A stretch of DNA of 64,000 nucleotides from NCBI GenBank assembly GCA_963921305.4, contig CAWUEX030000002.1, positions 1,550,001-1,614,000 of the forward strand, read 5' to 3'. The stretch comes from CAWUEX02 sp963921305 (lineage in GTDB: Bacteria; Pseudomonadota; Alphaproteobacteria; Rhodospirillales; Rhodospirillaceae). Positions 33,264-42,329 of this stretch are shown piece after piece (the stretch's first letter is position 1; each line of letters starts with the position of its first letter). The translations under genes and the position numbers were made by a program. The notes under the pieces are model-generated. The model did not search any database and was not told the origin of the DNA. It saw nothing but the letters and a program-made list of their open reading frames with translations.

Positions 33264-34499
33264 ATGTGGCAATGGTGGACAGCAATCCCGCTATGGCGGC
33301 GGGTCATGGCCGGGCTGGCCCTCGGACTGATCACCGGGCTTGTCTTGGGTCCCGACGCGGCGGCGCTCAAACCGCTCGGTGATCTCTTCCTCCGCGCCAT
33401 CAAACTCCTCGTCGCGCCGTTGATTCTGGTCAGTATCGTCTCCGGCATTACCGCGATGGATCATCCCGGTGATCTCGGCCGCATCGGCGCCAAGGCGGTC
33501 GGGCTCTATATGGTGACGACGGTGTTCGCCATCTGCATCGGTTTAACCGTCGCGGTCCTGATCGCGCCGGGCGACGGCCTCACCTTGGACACTACCACGG
33601 TGCCTGCGGAAGCCCCCGCCGCGCCGCGTGGCATCGATGTTTTGACCGGTCTGGTGCCGGACAATCCGTTCGCGGCGCTCGCCGAAGGCAACGTTTTACA
33701 GATTATCGTCTTCGCTGTGTTGCTCGGCATGGCCTTGGTGGTATCCGGCGAGGCGGGCCGGCCGCTGCGCGCGCTGATCGACTCCGGAACAGCGGTGATG
33801 ATCACGCTCACCGCGTTCATCATGGAGATCGCCCCTTTTGGCGTGTTCGCTCTGATTGCCTGGGTGGCGGGCACTCAGGGGCCCGACATCGTCCTGCCGC
33901 TGCTCAAGCTTGTTGCTACAGTGTACGGCGCGTGCTTGCTTCATGTCGCACTGACCTATGGCGGATTAGTAACGGTGCTGGCCCGGCTCAACCCGCTCAA
34001 GTTTCTCGGCGGTATCACAGATGCCATCGCTGTCGGGTTCTCGACGGCGTCTAGCTCCGGCACCTTGCCGGTCACCCTGCGCTGCACGGAAGAGAACATC
34101 GGTGTATCCAACCCCGTCGCCAGTTTCGTGTTGCCATTGGGGGCCACCGTCAACATGGACGGCACCGCGCTCTATCAAGGCGTCGCCGCCGTATTCATCG
34201 CTCAGGCCTTTGGCGTCGATCTGGCAATGGGCGATTATCTGACCATCATCGCCACCGCGACCCTGGCCGCGGTCGGATCGGCCGGCGTGCCGGGCGCCGG
34301 GTTGATCATGCTGACCACGGTACTCACCTCGGTCGGCCTGCCGCTTGAAGGGGTCGCCGTCATCGCAGGCGTCGACCGGCTTCTGGACATGGGCCGCACC
34401 GCCGTCAACATCACCGGTGACGTTTCGGTGACCACGGTGATTGCCGTCAGCGAAGACGCGCTTGACCACGAGGTCTTTAACGCCTCGCCGGAAGCGTAG
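33264..34499 (+). CDS. DctA/GltP-type cation:dicarboxylate or amino-acid symporter
   Basis: A 411-residue secondary transporter of the DAACS family, importing C4-dicarboxylates or glutamate/aspartate with H+ or Na+. Seen: LLVAPLILVSIVSGI in TM3, the Ser-rich loop STASSSGTLPVT, and NMDGTALYQ in TM7, the substrate/cation motif. GTG 33243 also opens the frame but ATG 33264 has a clear GGGAG. Divergent from the MT3 operon. No two-component dctBD pair is nearby. Confidence 0.92.
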   Translation: MWQWWTAIPLWRRVMAGLALGLITGLVLGPDAAALKPLGDLFLRAIKLLVAPLILVSIVSGITAMDHPGDLGRIGAKAVGLYMVTTVFAICIGLTVAVLIAPGDGLTLDTTTVPAEAPAAPRGIDVLTGLVPDNPFAALAEGNVLQIIVFAVLLGMALVVSGEAGRPLRALIDSGTAVMITLTAFIMEIAPFGVFALIAWVAGTQGPDIVLPLLKLVATVYGACLLHVALTYGGLVTVLARLNPLKFLGGITDAIAVGFSTASSSGTLPVTLRCTEENIGVSNPVASFVLPLGATVNMDGTALYQGVAAVFIAQAFGVDLAMGDYLTIIATATLAAVGSAGVPGAGLIMLTTVLTSVGLPLEGVAVIAGVDRLLDMGRTAVNITGDVSVTTVIAVSEDALDHEVFNASPEA

Positions 34500-34505
34500 G
34501 CGGTC

Positions 34506-35717
34506 TTAGGTCACCGCCGCCGCGCGCTCCAGCGACGTGATCAACGACGAGTCCCGCAGGAACGGGCGTGCCTTGTCGGGATCATTGGCCACGGCTTTCA
34601 TGTCGTCCAACGCCGCTTGTCGTTTGGCCGGATCTTGTTCCCGGTGGCGTTTGTGGTTGGCGTCAGATGTGGTTTGAATGTCGGCGCTGGCGGCAAAGTG
34701 ACGCTGGCGCGCATACAAATCAAGCAGCGAGTCGTCCGCGCCGTTCCACACCTGGATCAGTTTGTCGGTCAGGTTGAAGGCGTCATGCACACCGCCGTTC
34801 ATGCCGAACCCGCCGGACGGGCTGTTGAGATGCGCTGCGTCGCCGGCCAGCATGATGCGGCCGATGCGTAAGGTTTCCACCAGGCGCCGATGCACGCGGT
34901 ACAGCCGCGCGGTGATCACCTCGAACGGTCCGCCGTCCGGCACGATGCGCTCCAGGCGGCTTTGCACCTCCGCATCCGCCACCGCTTCGTCGTCGCTCAT
35001 GTCCGGCGACGGCGAATAGCCGACGCGCCACATCTGCTTGGTGTGGAACATGCTGAACGACCAGCCGTCGGCCCAGAAGTAATTGACGCCGCACAGCTCC
35101 GGCACATGGTCGTGAAACGGAAACGTCGTGCCGATGGAGATCGACGTCATCGGATACGTCTCACCGGCGAAGCCCAAACCCATGCCGCGCCGGACGATGC
35201 TGTTGGCGCCGTCGGTGCCGATCAGCCAGCGCCCCGTGACGGTCTCTACCTCGCCGCCGATGTCGACCGTCACCCGCACGTTATCCGCTGTCTGTTCAAT
35301 GCCGGTGACTTCGGCGTTGTGGATCAAAGAGCCTGGCGCTTCGGCATCAAGCATCTTGGCGGCTTCGACCACCAGATTGAGCTGCTCGCATTGCAGCCGG
35401 TAGGGGTGGTTGGTTTCATCGGCCAGAACGCTCAGGTCGAACACCGCCCGGTCGCCGCTTTCGAACATACAGTATTGCCACGTCGGGGCGGGGCGTCCGA
35501 GCGCGACCAGGCGCTCGCCCAGGCCGAGGGTATCCAGCAGGTCCACCGTCGGAGGATGAAAGGTCGAAGCGCGCGGCTCCGCATGGGGTGCGCCTGCCGC
35601 CTCGAACACCACCACCGGAATGCCCGCGCGCACCAGACGCAGCGCCGCCACAAGTCCCACAGGACCGGCCCCGACGATCAAGACCCGTTCGATCGCGTTC
35701 ACATCCAAGTGGGTCAT
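34506..35717 (-). CDS. FAD-dependent aromatic monooxygenase (PHBH/PheA fold)
   Basis: A 403-residue group A flavin monooxygenase: GAGPVGLVAALRLVRAGIPVVVFEAAG (FAD Rossmann fold), GTDGANSIVRRGM (DG motif), and LAGDAAHLNSPSGGFGMNGGVHDAFNL (GD motif). These hydroxylate phenolic or polyketide substrates with NAD(P)H and O2. I place the start at the ATG at 35717, with GGAAG eight bases upstream. It converges on the symporter and is divergent from the CFA synthase. Confidence 0.88.
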   Translation of the reverse strand: MTHLDVNAIERVLIVGAGPVGLVAALRLVRAGIPVVVFEAAGAPHAEPRASTFHPPTVDLLDTLGLGERLVALGRPAPTWQYCMFESGDRAVFDLSVLADETNHPYRLQCEQLNLVVEAAKMLDAEAPGSLIHNAEVTGIEQTADNVRVTVDIGGEVETVTGRWLIGTDGANSIVRRGMGLGFAGETYPMTSISIGTTFPFHDHVPELCGVNYFWADGWSFSMFHTKQMWRVGYSPSPDMSDDEAVADAEVQSRLERIVPDGGPFEVITARLYRVHRRLVETLRIGRIMLAGDAAHLNSPSGGFGMNGGVHDAFNLTDKLIQVWNGADDSLLDLYARQRHFAASADIQTTSDANHKRHREQDPAKRQAALDDMKAVANDPDKARPFLRDSSLITSLERAAAVT

Positions 35718-35809
35718 AGGGGTGTCTTCCTGCTGACGGCGGACATTGATCACCTTGTATGAAATACTGTAGCAGACTTTTCTCTGCCGCCGCCTAAAGG
35801 ACCTTTCCC

Positions 35810-37003
35810 GTGCTGTTTGCCCGCTTCCTCAAGCCTCTGATGAAAAGGGGCACGCTCACCATCATCGCCCATGACGGCAAACGGCATGAAGTCGGCACCG
35901 GCGGCGATCCCAAGGTGACCTGTACGTTTCATGATCCCGGTCTCGGCACCAAGCTGTTCATCAACCCGGCGCTGTACGCCGGTGAGGCCTATATGGACGG
36001 CACGCTGACCATCGAAGACGGCGATCTGTTCGACCTGCTCGATCTGGTGATGTCCAACATCGGTGCGACCCACGGCCATTGGGCCGCGCGCATGCTCAAA
36101 TCCATCGAGCGCTTCGGCGGACTGGTGCGCACCTACAACCCCATCAAGCGCGCCGCCAACAATGTCGCCCATCACTACGACCTGTCGTCGACGCTGTATG
36201 AGCGGTTCCTCGACGACGACATGCAGTATTCGATGGCCTATTACCGCTCGCCGAACGAAACGCTGGAGCAAGCGCAGCGCAACAAGGTCGATCACATCGC
36301 CGCCAAGCTGTGCTTGGAACCCGGCATGTCGGTGCTCGACATCGGCTGCGGCTGGGGCGGTCTGGCCCTCGGTTTGCACCAACGCCATGGCGTCAACGTC
36401 ACCGGCATCAGTTTATCGGAGGAGCAGCTTAAGGTGGCGCGCCGCCGTGCTGACGAAGCGGACGCCGGCGATGGTGTGAAATTTCTCTATCAGGATTACC
36501 GCGAGACCGAGGGCACGTTTGATCGCATCGTCTCGGTCGGCATGTTCGAACACGTCGGGCTGCCGATGTACCGCACGTTCTTCAAGACGGTGCGCGAACG
36601 GTTGGCCGATGAGGGCGTGGCGTTGCTGCACACCATCGGCCGCGCCGACGGGCCCGGAGCGACGGACTCCTGGACGTTGAAGTACATCTTCCCCGGCGGG
36701 TACGCCCCGGCGCTGTCTGAGATCGTGCCGCATGTCGAGAAAGCGGGCTTCTACATTACCGACGTCGAAACGCTACGGCTGCACTATGCGTTCACGCTGA
36801 AGGAATGGCGCCGCCGCTTCATGGACCACCGCGCTGAAATGGAAAAGATCTACGACGCGCGCTTCTGCCGCATGTGGGAGTTTTTTCTGGCCAGCGCCGA
36901 GTCCAGTTTCCACAACGCCTTCCACGTCAACTTCCACATCCAGATGAGCCCCGCGCTCGAAGCCGTGCCGTTGACCCGCGATTACATGTACGCGGGAACT
37001 TAG
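35810..37003 (+). CDS. cfa: Cyclopropane-fatty-acyl-phospholipid synthase
   Basis: A 397-residue SAM enzyme that adds a methylene bridge to unsaturated phospholipid acyl chains, protecting the membrane in stationary phase or acid. Motif I VLDIGCGWGG, then GISLSEEQ, IVSVGMFEHVG and FIFPGGYAPALSE-like (KYIFPGGYAPALSE) are diagnostic. GTG start, preceded by AAAGGA nine bases upstream. Its own promoter shares 92 bp with the divergent flavin monooxygenase. Confidence 0.92.
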   Translation: MLFARFLKPLMKRGTLTIIAHDGKRHEVGTGGDPKVTCTFHDPGLGTKLFINPALYAGEAYMDGTLTIEDGDLFDLLDLVMSNIGATHGHWAARMLKSIERFGGLVRTYNPIKRAANNVAHHYDLSSTLYERFLDDDMQYSMAYYRSPNETLEQAQRNKVDHIAAKLCLEPGMSVLDIGCGWGGLALGLHQRHGVNVTGISLSEEQLKVARRRADEADAGDGVKFLYQDYRETEGTFDRIVSVGMFEHVGLPMYRTFFKTVRERLADEGVALLHTIGRADGPGATDSWTLKYIFPGGYAPALSEIVPHVEKAGFYITDVETLRLHYAFTLKEWRRRFMDHRAEMEKIYDARFCRMWEFFLASAESSFHNAFHVNFHIQMSPALEAVPLTRDYMYAGT

Positions 37004-37042
37004 AGCGAAACCTATTGGATAGGCTTCAGTTCGCAACCCTGG

Positions 37043-37065
37043 ACCCTCGCAATAAATGCGAGGGT
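37043..37065. repeat. REP-like hairpin, third copy (TTTAT loop), possible terminator
   Basis: Perfect 9-bp stem ACCCTCGCA/TGCGAGGGT with ATAAA loop on plus, i.e. TTTAT on minus, where it is preceded by GTC and followed by CCAGGGTTGC exactly as in the 14748 copy. It follows the CFA stop by 40 bp and may also end that transcript, though no T-run follows. Confidence 0.75.
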
Positions 37066-37089
37066 GACAAATTGTGCTTTTAAACCGTC

Positions 37090-37145
37090 GTACTCGGACC
37101 CCCTGGTCCGCCCCCGGCGGCCAGAGGACAGGCTTGCCCGAGTAC
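37090..37145. repeat. Long imperfect palindrome between CFA and VOC genes
   Basis: Outer stem GTACTCGG/CCGAGTAC (37090-37097 and 37138-37145) around an inner stem CCTGGTCCGCC/GGCGGCCAGAGG (37102-37112 and 37116-37127). It lies just past the REP-like hairpin and could form a cruciform or an RNA stem-loop for the convergent genes on both sides. Confidence 0.6.
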
Positions 37146-37196
37146 CCAGGGTAAAAGGCACCGGCCTCGCGCCATTACGCGCGGAGAACATCACGT

Positions 37197-38057
37197 TTAG
37201 ACTTGTTCGAACAGCACCACCGCGCCGCAGGCCTGATCGGGACCGACCCACACGCTTTCTCCGTGTTCGTGAACGGCAACGTCGTGGCCGTTTAACCACG
37301 CCCGGGTGGCGGCGATGTCGGGTGTGCGCATGCTGAAGCCAGCTAAAGCCGGGGCGCGGACCTCACCCATGCCGCAAAAGGTGTCGGCAAATGCCGCGTC
37401 GGTAAAAAACGTCAGGGTCTGGCCGTCAAAAGCCAACGCCGTCTCTCCCGCCGCCCGCGCGCCCGGATAGGCGGCGAAGCGCTGCATCGTCTCGGCGATG
37501 TCTTTGCACAACACCAGCACGCCGCTGACGCCCGCCGCGCCGTTGGGGTGGCCGTCCGCCGGCGGTTGGAACACCAGTTCCGGCGTCACCTGCTCCACCA
37601 GACACACGAAGCCTTCCTCGCCCAGGGCTTCCGGCGCCTTGAACCATTTGAACGCGGCGTCGCCGTGCCGCGTGCCGTAATCCACATGCCGTCCGGCATC
37701 CTGCACTGCCGGGGTGGCGAACCCCTGGGCCGTGAGCGCGGCGTGACTCGCCGCCGCGTCGCCCGTGCCGAGCGCCAGTATGTGCAAACCGTGATAGCGG
37801 GCGAGGAACGGCGCCAGGTGATGGCTCGGATCGGTGCTGGTCACGCCCGACAATTCCACATAGCTGTCGGCGAAAATCAGATGGGCGGAGTCCTGCCCCA
37901 GCGGCACCAGTGCGCCGTCTTTCACACCCATCAAGGGCACGGGCTCGGTCGGGGTAAAGCCGAGGCGGGTGTAGGCCGCGGTCAGCGCCGTGATGTCGCG
38001 GCCGACCACGCCCAGGTGGTCGATAGCCGAAGGCGTAATTTGTGCGAGCGTATTCAT
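37197..38057 (-). CDS. VOC/glyoxalase-like domain protein (Glyoxalase_3 type)
   Basis: A 286-residue protein whose N-terminal module (SAIDHLGVVGRDITALTAAYTRLGFTPTEPVPLMG) matches the Glyoxalase_3-type lactoylglutathione-lyase-like family, with a second half ending WVGPDQACGAVVLFEQV. The metal residues are less conserved than in single-domain copies. It is convergent with CFA synthase across the repeat region and divergent from the OsmC gene (74 bp apart). Function not assignable. Confidence 0.78.
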   Translation of the reverse strand: MNTLAQITPSAIDHLGVVGRDITALTAAYTRLGFTPTEPVPLMGVKDGALVPLGQDSAHLIFADSYVELSGVTSTDPSHHLAPFLARYHGLHILALGTGDAAASHAALTAQGFATPAVQDAGRHVDYGTRHGDAAFKWFKAPEALGEEGFVCLVEQVTPELVFQPPADGHPNGAAGVSGVLVLCKDIAETMQRFAAYPGARAAGETALAFDGQTLTFFTDAAFADTFCGMGEVRAPALAGFSMRTPDIAATRAWLNGHDVAVHEHGESVWVGPDQACGAVVLFEQV

Positions 38058-38131
38058 TCCCCTTAGGTGCCATATTATAAAGGCGGCAGGGAAGTCCTAG
38101 AGTTAGAGCGCGCACAGGGGAGACCGTAAAG

Positions 38132-38764
38132 ATGAAAACCGACGCCAGGTATCCGGACTACATCGGCATTTCCGATGTCAGCACTCAATCCTTCGAGCAG
38201 ATGCGCGTGGAAGGCTACTTCGACGGCCAGCCGTCCATCATGTTCGATGAACCCGAAGGCTTCGACATCGGCGATCCGCCTGATCTGCAAGGCCGCTCGC
38301 GCGGCTGGACGCCGGTGCATGCGCAACTCTGTGCGCTGGCAGCTTGTACCTCCATCACCGTGCGCGTCGTCGCCCGCGACATGGGGTTCAAGTACACCGG
38401 CATCCGCACGGACATCCGCTCGCTCATCGACATCCGCGGGTTCTTCTTCGATCTGCACCTGCAGCCCAAGTATGAGCAGCTCAACTTCGATCTGCATGTC
38501 GACAGCACCGAAAGCGTCGCCCGGGTGAAGGAATTGGCGGCGGAGACCGACCGGCGTTGCCCGCAGTTGGGCCTGTTCCGCATCGCCAAGATTCCCATGG
38601 TGATGAGCTGGTACCGGGAAGGCGCCAAAAAGCCGATGTTCGAGAACCGCCTCGCCATCGGCCGCGGCAAGACGCCTGAAGACAAGCTGATCGAGGCGCA
38701 AAAGAAGATCGAGGCTACCGCCGCGAAGGCGGCAAAACCAAAAGCCAAGAAGAAGAAAAAGTAG
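38132..38764 (+). CDS. OsmC-family protein with Lys-rich tail
   Basis: A 210-residue OsmC/Ohr-type peroxidase-fold protein: C72 (CALAACTSITVRVVARDMG) and C143 (DRRCPQLGLF) match the two redox cysteines of OsmC, which reduce organic hydroperoxides. Residues after about 180 add a basic extension (TAAKAAKPKAKKKKK) not part of the OsmC fold, like the tail of the TfoX-like protein at 42329. No dihydrolipoamide partner is adjacent. Followed by a terminator hairpin. Confidence 0.82.
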   Translation: MKTDARYPDYIGISDVSTQSFEQMRVEGYFDGQPSIMFDEPEGFDIGDPPDLQGRSRGWTPVHAQLCALAACTSITVRVVARDMGFKYTGIRTDIRSLIDIRGFFFDLHLQPKYEQLNFDLHVDSTESVARVKELAAETDRRCPQLGLFRIAKIPMVMSWYREGAKKPMFENRLAIGRGKTPEDKLIEAQKKIEATAAKAAKPKAKKKKK

Positions 38765-38765
38765 A

Positions 38766-38781
38766 CCGGACAAATGTCCGG
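38766..38781 (+). terminator. Candidate terminator hairpin
   Basis: Perfect CCGGACA-AA-TGTCCGG stem-loop one base after the OsmC stop. It lacks a run of Ts, so intrinsic termination would be weak. Confidence 0.4.
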
Positions 38782-39011
38782 AGTCGGTCATTGACCTAGC
38801 CGCCAGCGCCATGCATCCATAACGCTGCCTAATTCGCACAAGGACTCAATCGCTTACGGGCGACTCTTCAGGTTCCGCCGCAAGGATTTGAGCGGGCGTG
38901 CATGGGCTCGTTTCTCGCTAAAGTCCGCGCAAATTTTTTTCGGCGGTTCCGCGCCCGCTGCCGCCGGGGTAAAACTCCGGCTGATCACTGTTCACCTGAG
39001 TTCCCTCCGCC
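38782..39011. other. 230-bp region between OsmC and crotonase genes
   Basis: No coding potential that I can support. A short T-rich stretch (CAAATTTTTTTCGG at 38930) lies about 80 bases before the crotonase start and could be part of its promoter; no operator or clear -35/-10 pair was found. Confidence 0.45.
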
Positions 39012-39809
39012 ATGCCCCTTCCCGCCACGCCAGACGACGCGATTTATCTCGAGACCTCCGGCCCGCACGCGGTCCTGACGCTGAACCGTCCGGACAAGCG
39101 CAACGCCCTCAACCTCGGCATGTGGCGGCGGATGATCGAACTCCTGGCCGAGGCCGAAGCTGATCCCGCGGTGCGGGTGCTGATCGTCACCGGCGCCGGG
39201 CCCGCCTTCGCCGCCGGGGCCGACATCAGCGAGATGGAGGCGGTGTTCGAGGATGCCGCCATCGCCGAGACCATCGCCGAAGTGACCTATGAGGCGCAGA
39301 AGACGCTGCACCGCTTTCCCAAGCCCACACTGGCGATGATCCGCGGCGCCTGCGTCGGCGGCGGCTGCGGCATCGCGCTGTGCTGCGACCTGCGCTTCGC
39401 CGACACCTCGGCCAAGCTCGGCATCACCCCGGGTAAACTCGGGCTGGTCTACAGCCTGGCCGACACTCGCCGTCTGATCGATGCCGTCGGCCCGGCCCGC
39501 GCCAAGGACGTGCTCTACACCGGGCGCATCTTTAAAGCAGATGAAGCCAAAGAGGTTGGCCTCATCGATTTTCTCACCGACCCGGACGCCCTGGAAGCCG
39601 AGGTCCTGGCCTACGCCGATCAGATCTGCGCCGCCTCGTCCTTCTCCGCCGCTGCCACCAAGCGCATTGTTCACTTGATCGGTGACGGTGAAGCCGACGA
39701 CACGCCCGAGACCCGCCAGCTATTCATCGACGCGTTCTCCGGTGGGGACTTCAAAGAAGGCTTCACCGCCTTCAAAGAAAAGCGCACACCCGACTTCAGC
39801 AAAACCTGA
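39012..39809 (+). CDS. Crotonase-fold (enoyl-CoA hydratase/isomerase family) protein
   Basis: A 265-residue crotonase-fold protein with the oxyanion segments GPAFAAGADISEM (CoA-thioester stabilising) and GACVGGGCGIALCCDLRF. Compared with rat enoyl-CoA hydratase, whose two Glu (E144, E164) add water, the positions are G120 (GGGCG instead of GGGCE) and G141 (TPGKLG instead of QPEILLG), so classic hydratase activity is unlikely. It could isomerise, dehalogenate, decarboxylate or hydrolyse an acyl-CoA. Upstream gene of the TPR-sulfotransferase-methyltransferase fusion, 3 bp apart. Confidence 0.85.
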   Translation: MPLPATPDDAIYLETSGPHAVLTLNRPDKRNALNLGMWRRMIELLAEAEADPAVRVLIVTGAGPAFAAGADISEMEAVFEDAAIAETIAEVTYEAQKTLHRFPKPTLAMIRGACVGGGCGIALCCDLRFADTSAKLGITPGKLGLVYSLADTRRLIDAVGPARAKDVLYTGRIFKADEAKEVGLIDFLTDPDALEAEVLAYADQICAASSFSAAATKRIVHLIGDGEADDTPETRQLFIDAFSGGDFKEGFTAFKEKRTPDFSKT

Positions 39810-39812
39810 GTC

Positions 39813-42329
39813 ATGGCCGGATCTTCGGCAGCGGACGCAGACGCGCACTTCCAAACCGGTGTCGCCGCCCTGCGCGCCGGTGATCCTGCCGCTGCCGAGG
39901 CCGCCTTCCGTGCGGTCTTGGACATCACCCCCGATCACGCTCCGGCGCTCTATAACCTCGGCGTTGTTGTCTTCCAGCGCGGTGACTCCGCCGCCGCCGA
40001 ACCCTTGCTGCGGCAGGCAGATCAAGCGCGGCCCCATCATGCCGACACCCTGTCGGTGCTGGCTGCCGTTCAACTCGATCTCAATAACCGCGACGCGGCG
40101 CTGGCCACCGCGCGCCGCATTCTCAACTGTGCGGACGCCGACGCGCCGGCCTTGCACACTGCCGCTCAGGTGTTTGCCCAGGCCGGTCACACCACCGAGG
40201 CCGAGACCATCAGCCGCAAAGCCCTCACGCAAGATCCGTCGTACCGCCCCGCCGCGCTCACGCTCGCCTCGCTGTTGTCTTTACGCCGGGCCTTCGACGA
40301 GGCCGCCGCGGTCTGCACCCAAGCCCTCCAGCATCGCCCGGCGGATGCGGACCTGCACCTCAAGCGCGCCCAGGCGCTGTGGGACGGCGGCCAGCCCGCC
40401 CCGGCCAAGACCGCGCTGTTAAACCTGCTCGACCTCGCGCCCGATCACGTCACAGCGTTGTACAACCTGTCGCTCTACGCCGATGTTCCAGAGCGTGCCG
40501 CCGCCATCGCCCGCCTGCAGTCGCTGGTCGGTGAGGAAGAGCTCGACCCCGAAGACACCGCCAAGGCCTGGTTTGCGCTGGGCAATCATCACGCCGCCGC
40601 ACACGATTGGCAGGAGGCGCTCGCCTGTTTCACCGCCGGCAACGCCGCGCGCGCCGCCCAGGCCACGGCGCTGCACGCCCGTTCCAATGTGCAGTTCGAC
40701 AAGCGTGTCGCGGCACTACTTGCGCAGCCGCTGCCGCGTTCCGAAACCCCACCCGCACCAGACGCAACGCCTAGTCCTCTCATCCTCTGCGGGCCGTCGC
40801 GCTCCGGTAAGTCGCTGCTGCAATCCTGGCTCAGCGCCCATCCGGACGTTGCCGCCGCCGATGAAGTGGGCCTGCTGTCGCGTCTGGCTGAAACCGATTG
40901 CCTCGCCAGCGACGCCAGCCGCGCCACGGCTGCGCACGCCTACCGCGACACGTTGCGCGCCCTCGGCGGCGAAGGGCGCTTTGTCATCGACACCCATCCC
41001 ACCAACGCGTTGTATCTCGATCTGCTTCTGGCGCTCTGTCCCGACGCGCGGGTGATCTTTGTCGAGCGCGATCCTCTTGACGCCGCGGTCAGCATCTTTG
41101 CCCGCCACTTCGTCACCGGCGGGCACTGGGCCGACACCTGGGAAGGCATCGCCGCGCGCCTGACGGCGTATCGCAAGCTTGCTGAACACTGGCGGGCGCA
41201 CCCTGCCGTGCTGGAGCAGGTCGCCGTTGAGGATGCCATCGCCGCCCCCGGGCAAACTCTGGCGCGGGTCAGTACCCAGCTTGGCCTCACCTGGGACGAC
41301 AAGTTGACTCCGGCCATCGCATCACCAGACACCGAAACGCCCATGCCCTGGGCCAGTTTTAATGACCGTCCGGCAGCACGCTTAGACACCATCGGTCTAT
41401 GGCGGCCCTTCGCGCCCTGGCTCGGCGGGTTTGCCGATGCCTATGGCCGCGAACATCTTGCCGCTGCGCAGGATATTCCCTCTGCGCCAGCCACGGCGGA
41501 GTCCACGGCAGACCTTCAAAATGTGCCAGGCACCCACCGCCGCCGTGCCGATGAGTTCGAACGCACCGGCGATTTTGCGTCCGCGCTCGACGCGCGCTGG
41601 GCTGCTGTCTCCTGCCGCCCGTTCACCCGTTTCGTGCGCGACCATGCCGAAAGACTATCTGACACTCTCAGCCGCGCGCCCGATCATGCGGCGGTTTCAC
41701 GCCTGCATGCAGAGGTCGACACGCTATGGCAAACCTATCGTGCGCAGTCCCGCCTCAGGTTCGGCGACTACGGTCTGCTCTATCAAAGCTATGCGCCGGC
41801 GTTTCTACCGGGCAGCCGCGACACCGCGTCCCGCGCGGCGGCGTACCACCTTACTGATCTCGCCTCCGGCGCGCGCGTGCTCGACCTTGGCTGCAACACC
41901 GGGTTTCTCGCGCTCACAGCCGCTGCCACCGCGCGCGAGGTTGTGGGCGTCGATCACGCCGCACCGTTGATCGCCATCGCCGAGGCTGTGTGCGCGTTTT
42001 CCGGCTTCACCACCTGCCGGTTTGCAACTGCTGACGCCGCCACGTTTTCCGACCCTGAGCCCTTTGATCTCGTCATCGCCGCTGCCGTCCATGGCTGGAT
42101 CGACCTGCCGCTGCCTGATCTATCGCGCCGCCTCGCCGCGCTCACCGCCCCCGGCGGCGCGGTGCTGTTCGAAAGCCAGGGGCAGCGTTCTACCGAACAC
42201 GCCGAAACAGACTTCGGCGCCAAGGTCACAACGCTGTGTGACGCCGGGTTCTCGGTCGAGCGCCGCGGACAAGTCTGCGACGATGGCGTCAACCTGCGCG
42301 CTTTCGTTGTCCTACGCCGGAGCTCCTGA
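39813..42329 (+). CDS. TPR-sulfotransferase-methyltransferase fusion
   Basis: An 838-residue three-part protein. Residues 1-300 are TPR-like repeats (for example HAPALYNLGVVVFQRGDSAAAEPLL). Residues about 320-500 are a sulfotransferase-like domain with the PAPS-binding loop GPSRSGKSLLQSWL (327-340) and IFVERDPLDAAVSIF (3'-phosphate contact). Residues about 645-838 are a class I methyltransferase, motif I VLDLGCNTG at 689-697. TPR-sulfotransferase proteins are common in alphaproteobacteria; the added methyltransferase is unusual. It could methylate and sulfate one scaffold or polymer, with the TPR domain recruiting a partner. The stop and the TfoX-like start overlap as TGATG. Confidence 0.85.
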   Translation: MAGSSAADADAHFQTGVAALRAGDPAAAEAAFRAVLDITPDHAPALYNLGVVVFQRGDSAAAEPLLRQADQARPHHADTLSVLAAVQLDLNNRDAALATARRILNCADADAPALHTAAQVFAQAGHTTEAETISRKALTQDPSYRPAALTLASLLSLRRAFDEAAAVCTQALQHRPADADLHLKRAQALWDGGQPAPAKTALLNLLDLAPDHVTALYNLSLYADVPERAAAIARLQSLVGEEELDPEDTAKAWFALGNHHAAAHDWQEALACFTAGNAARAAQATALHARSNVQFDKRVAALLAQPLPRSETPPAPDATPSPLILCGPSRSGKSLLQSWLSAHPDVAAADEVGLLSRLAETDCLASDASRATAAHAYRDTLRALGGEGRFVIDTHPTNALYLDLLLALCPDARVIFVERDPLDAAVSIFARHFVTGGHWADTWEGIAARLTAYRKLAEHWRAHPAVLEQVAVEDAIAAPGQTLARVSTQLGLTWDDKLTPAIASPDTETPMPWASFNDRPAARLDTIGLWRPFAPWLGGFADAYGREHLAAAQDIPSAPATAESTADLQNVPGTHRRRADEFERTGDFASALDARWAAVSCRPFTRFVRDHAERLSDTLSRAPDHAAVSRLHAEVDTLWQTYRAQSRLRFGDYGLLYQSYAPAFLPGSRDTASRAAAYHLTDLASGARVLDLGCNTGFLALTAAATAREVVGVDHAAPLIAIAEAVCAFSGFTTCRFATADAATFSDPEPFDLVIAAAVHGWIDLPLPDLSRRLAALTAPGGAVLFESQGQRSTEHAETDFGAKVTTLCDAGFSVERRGQVCDDGVNLRAFVVLRRSS

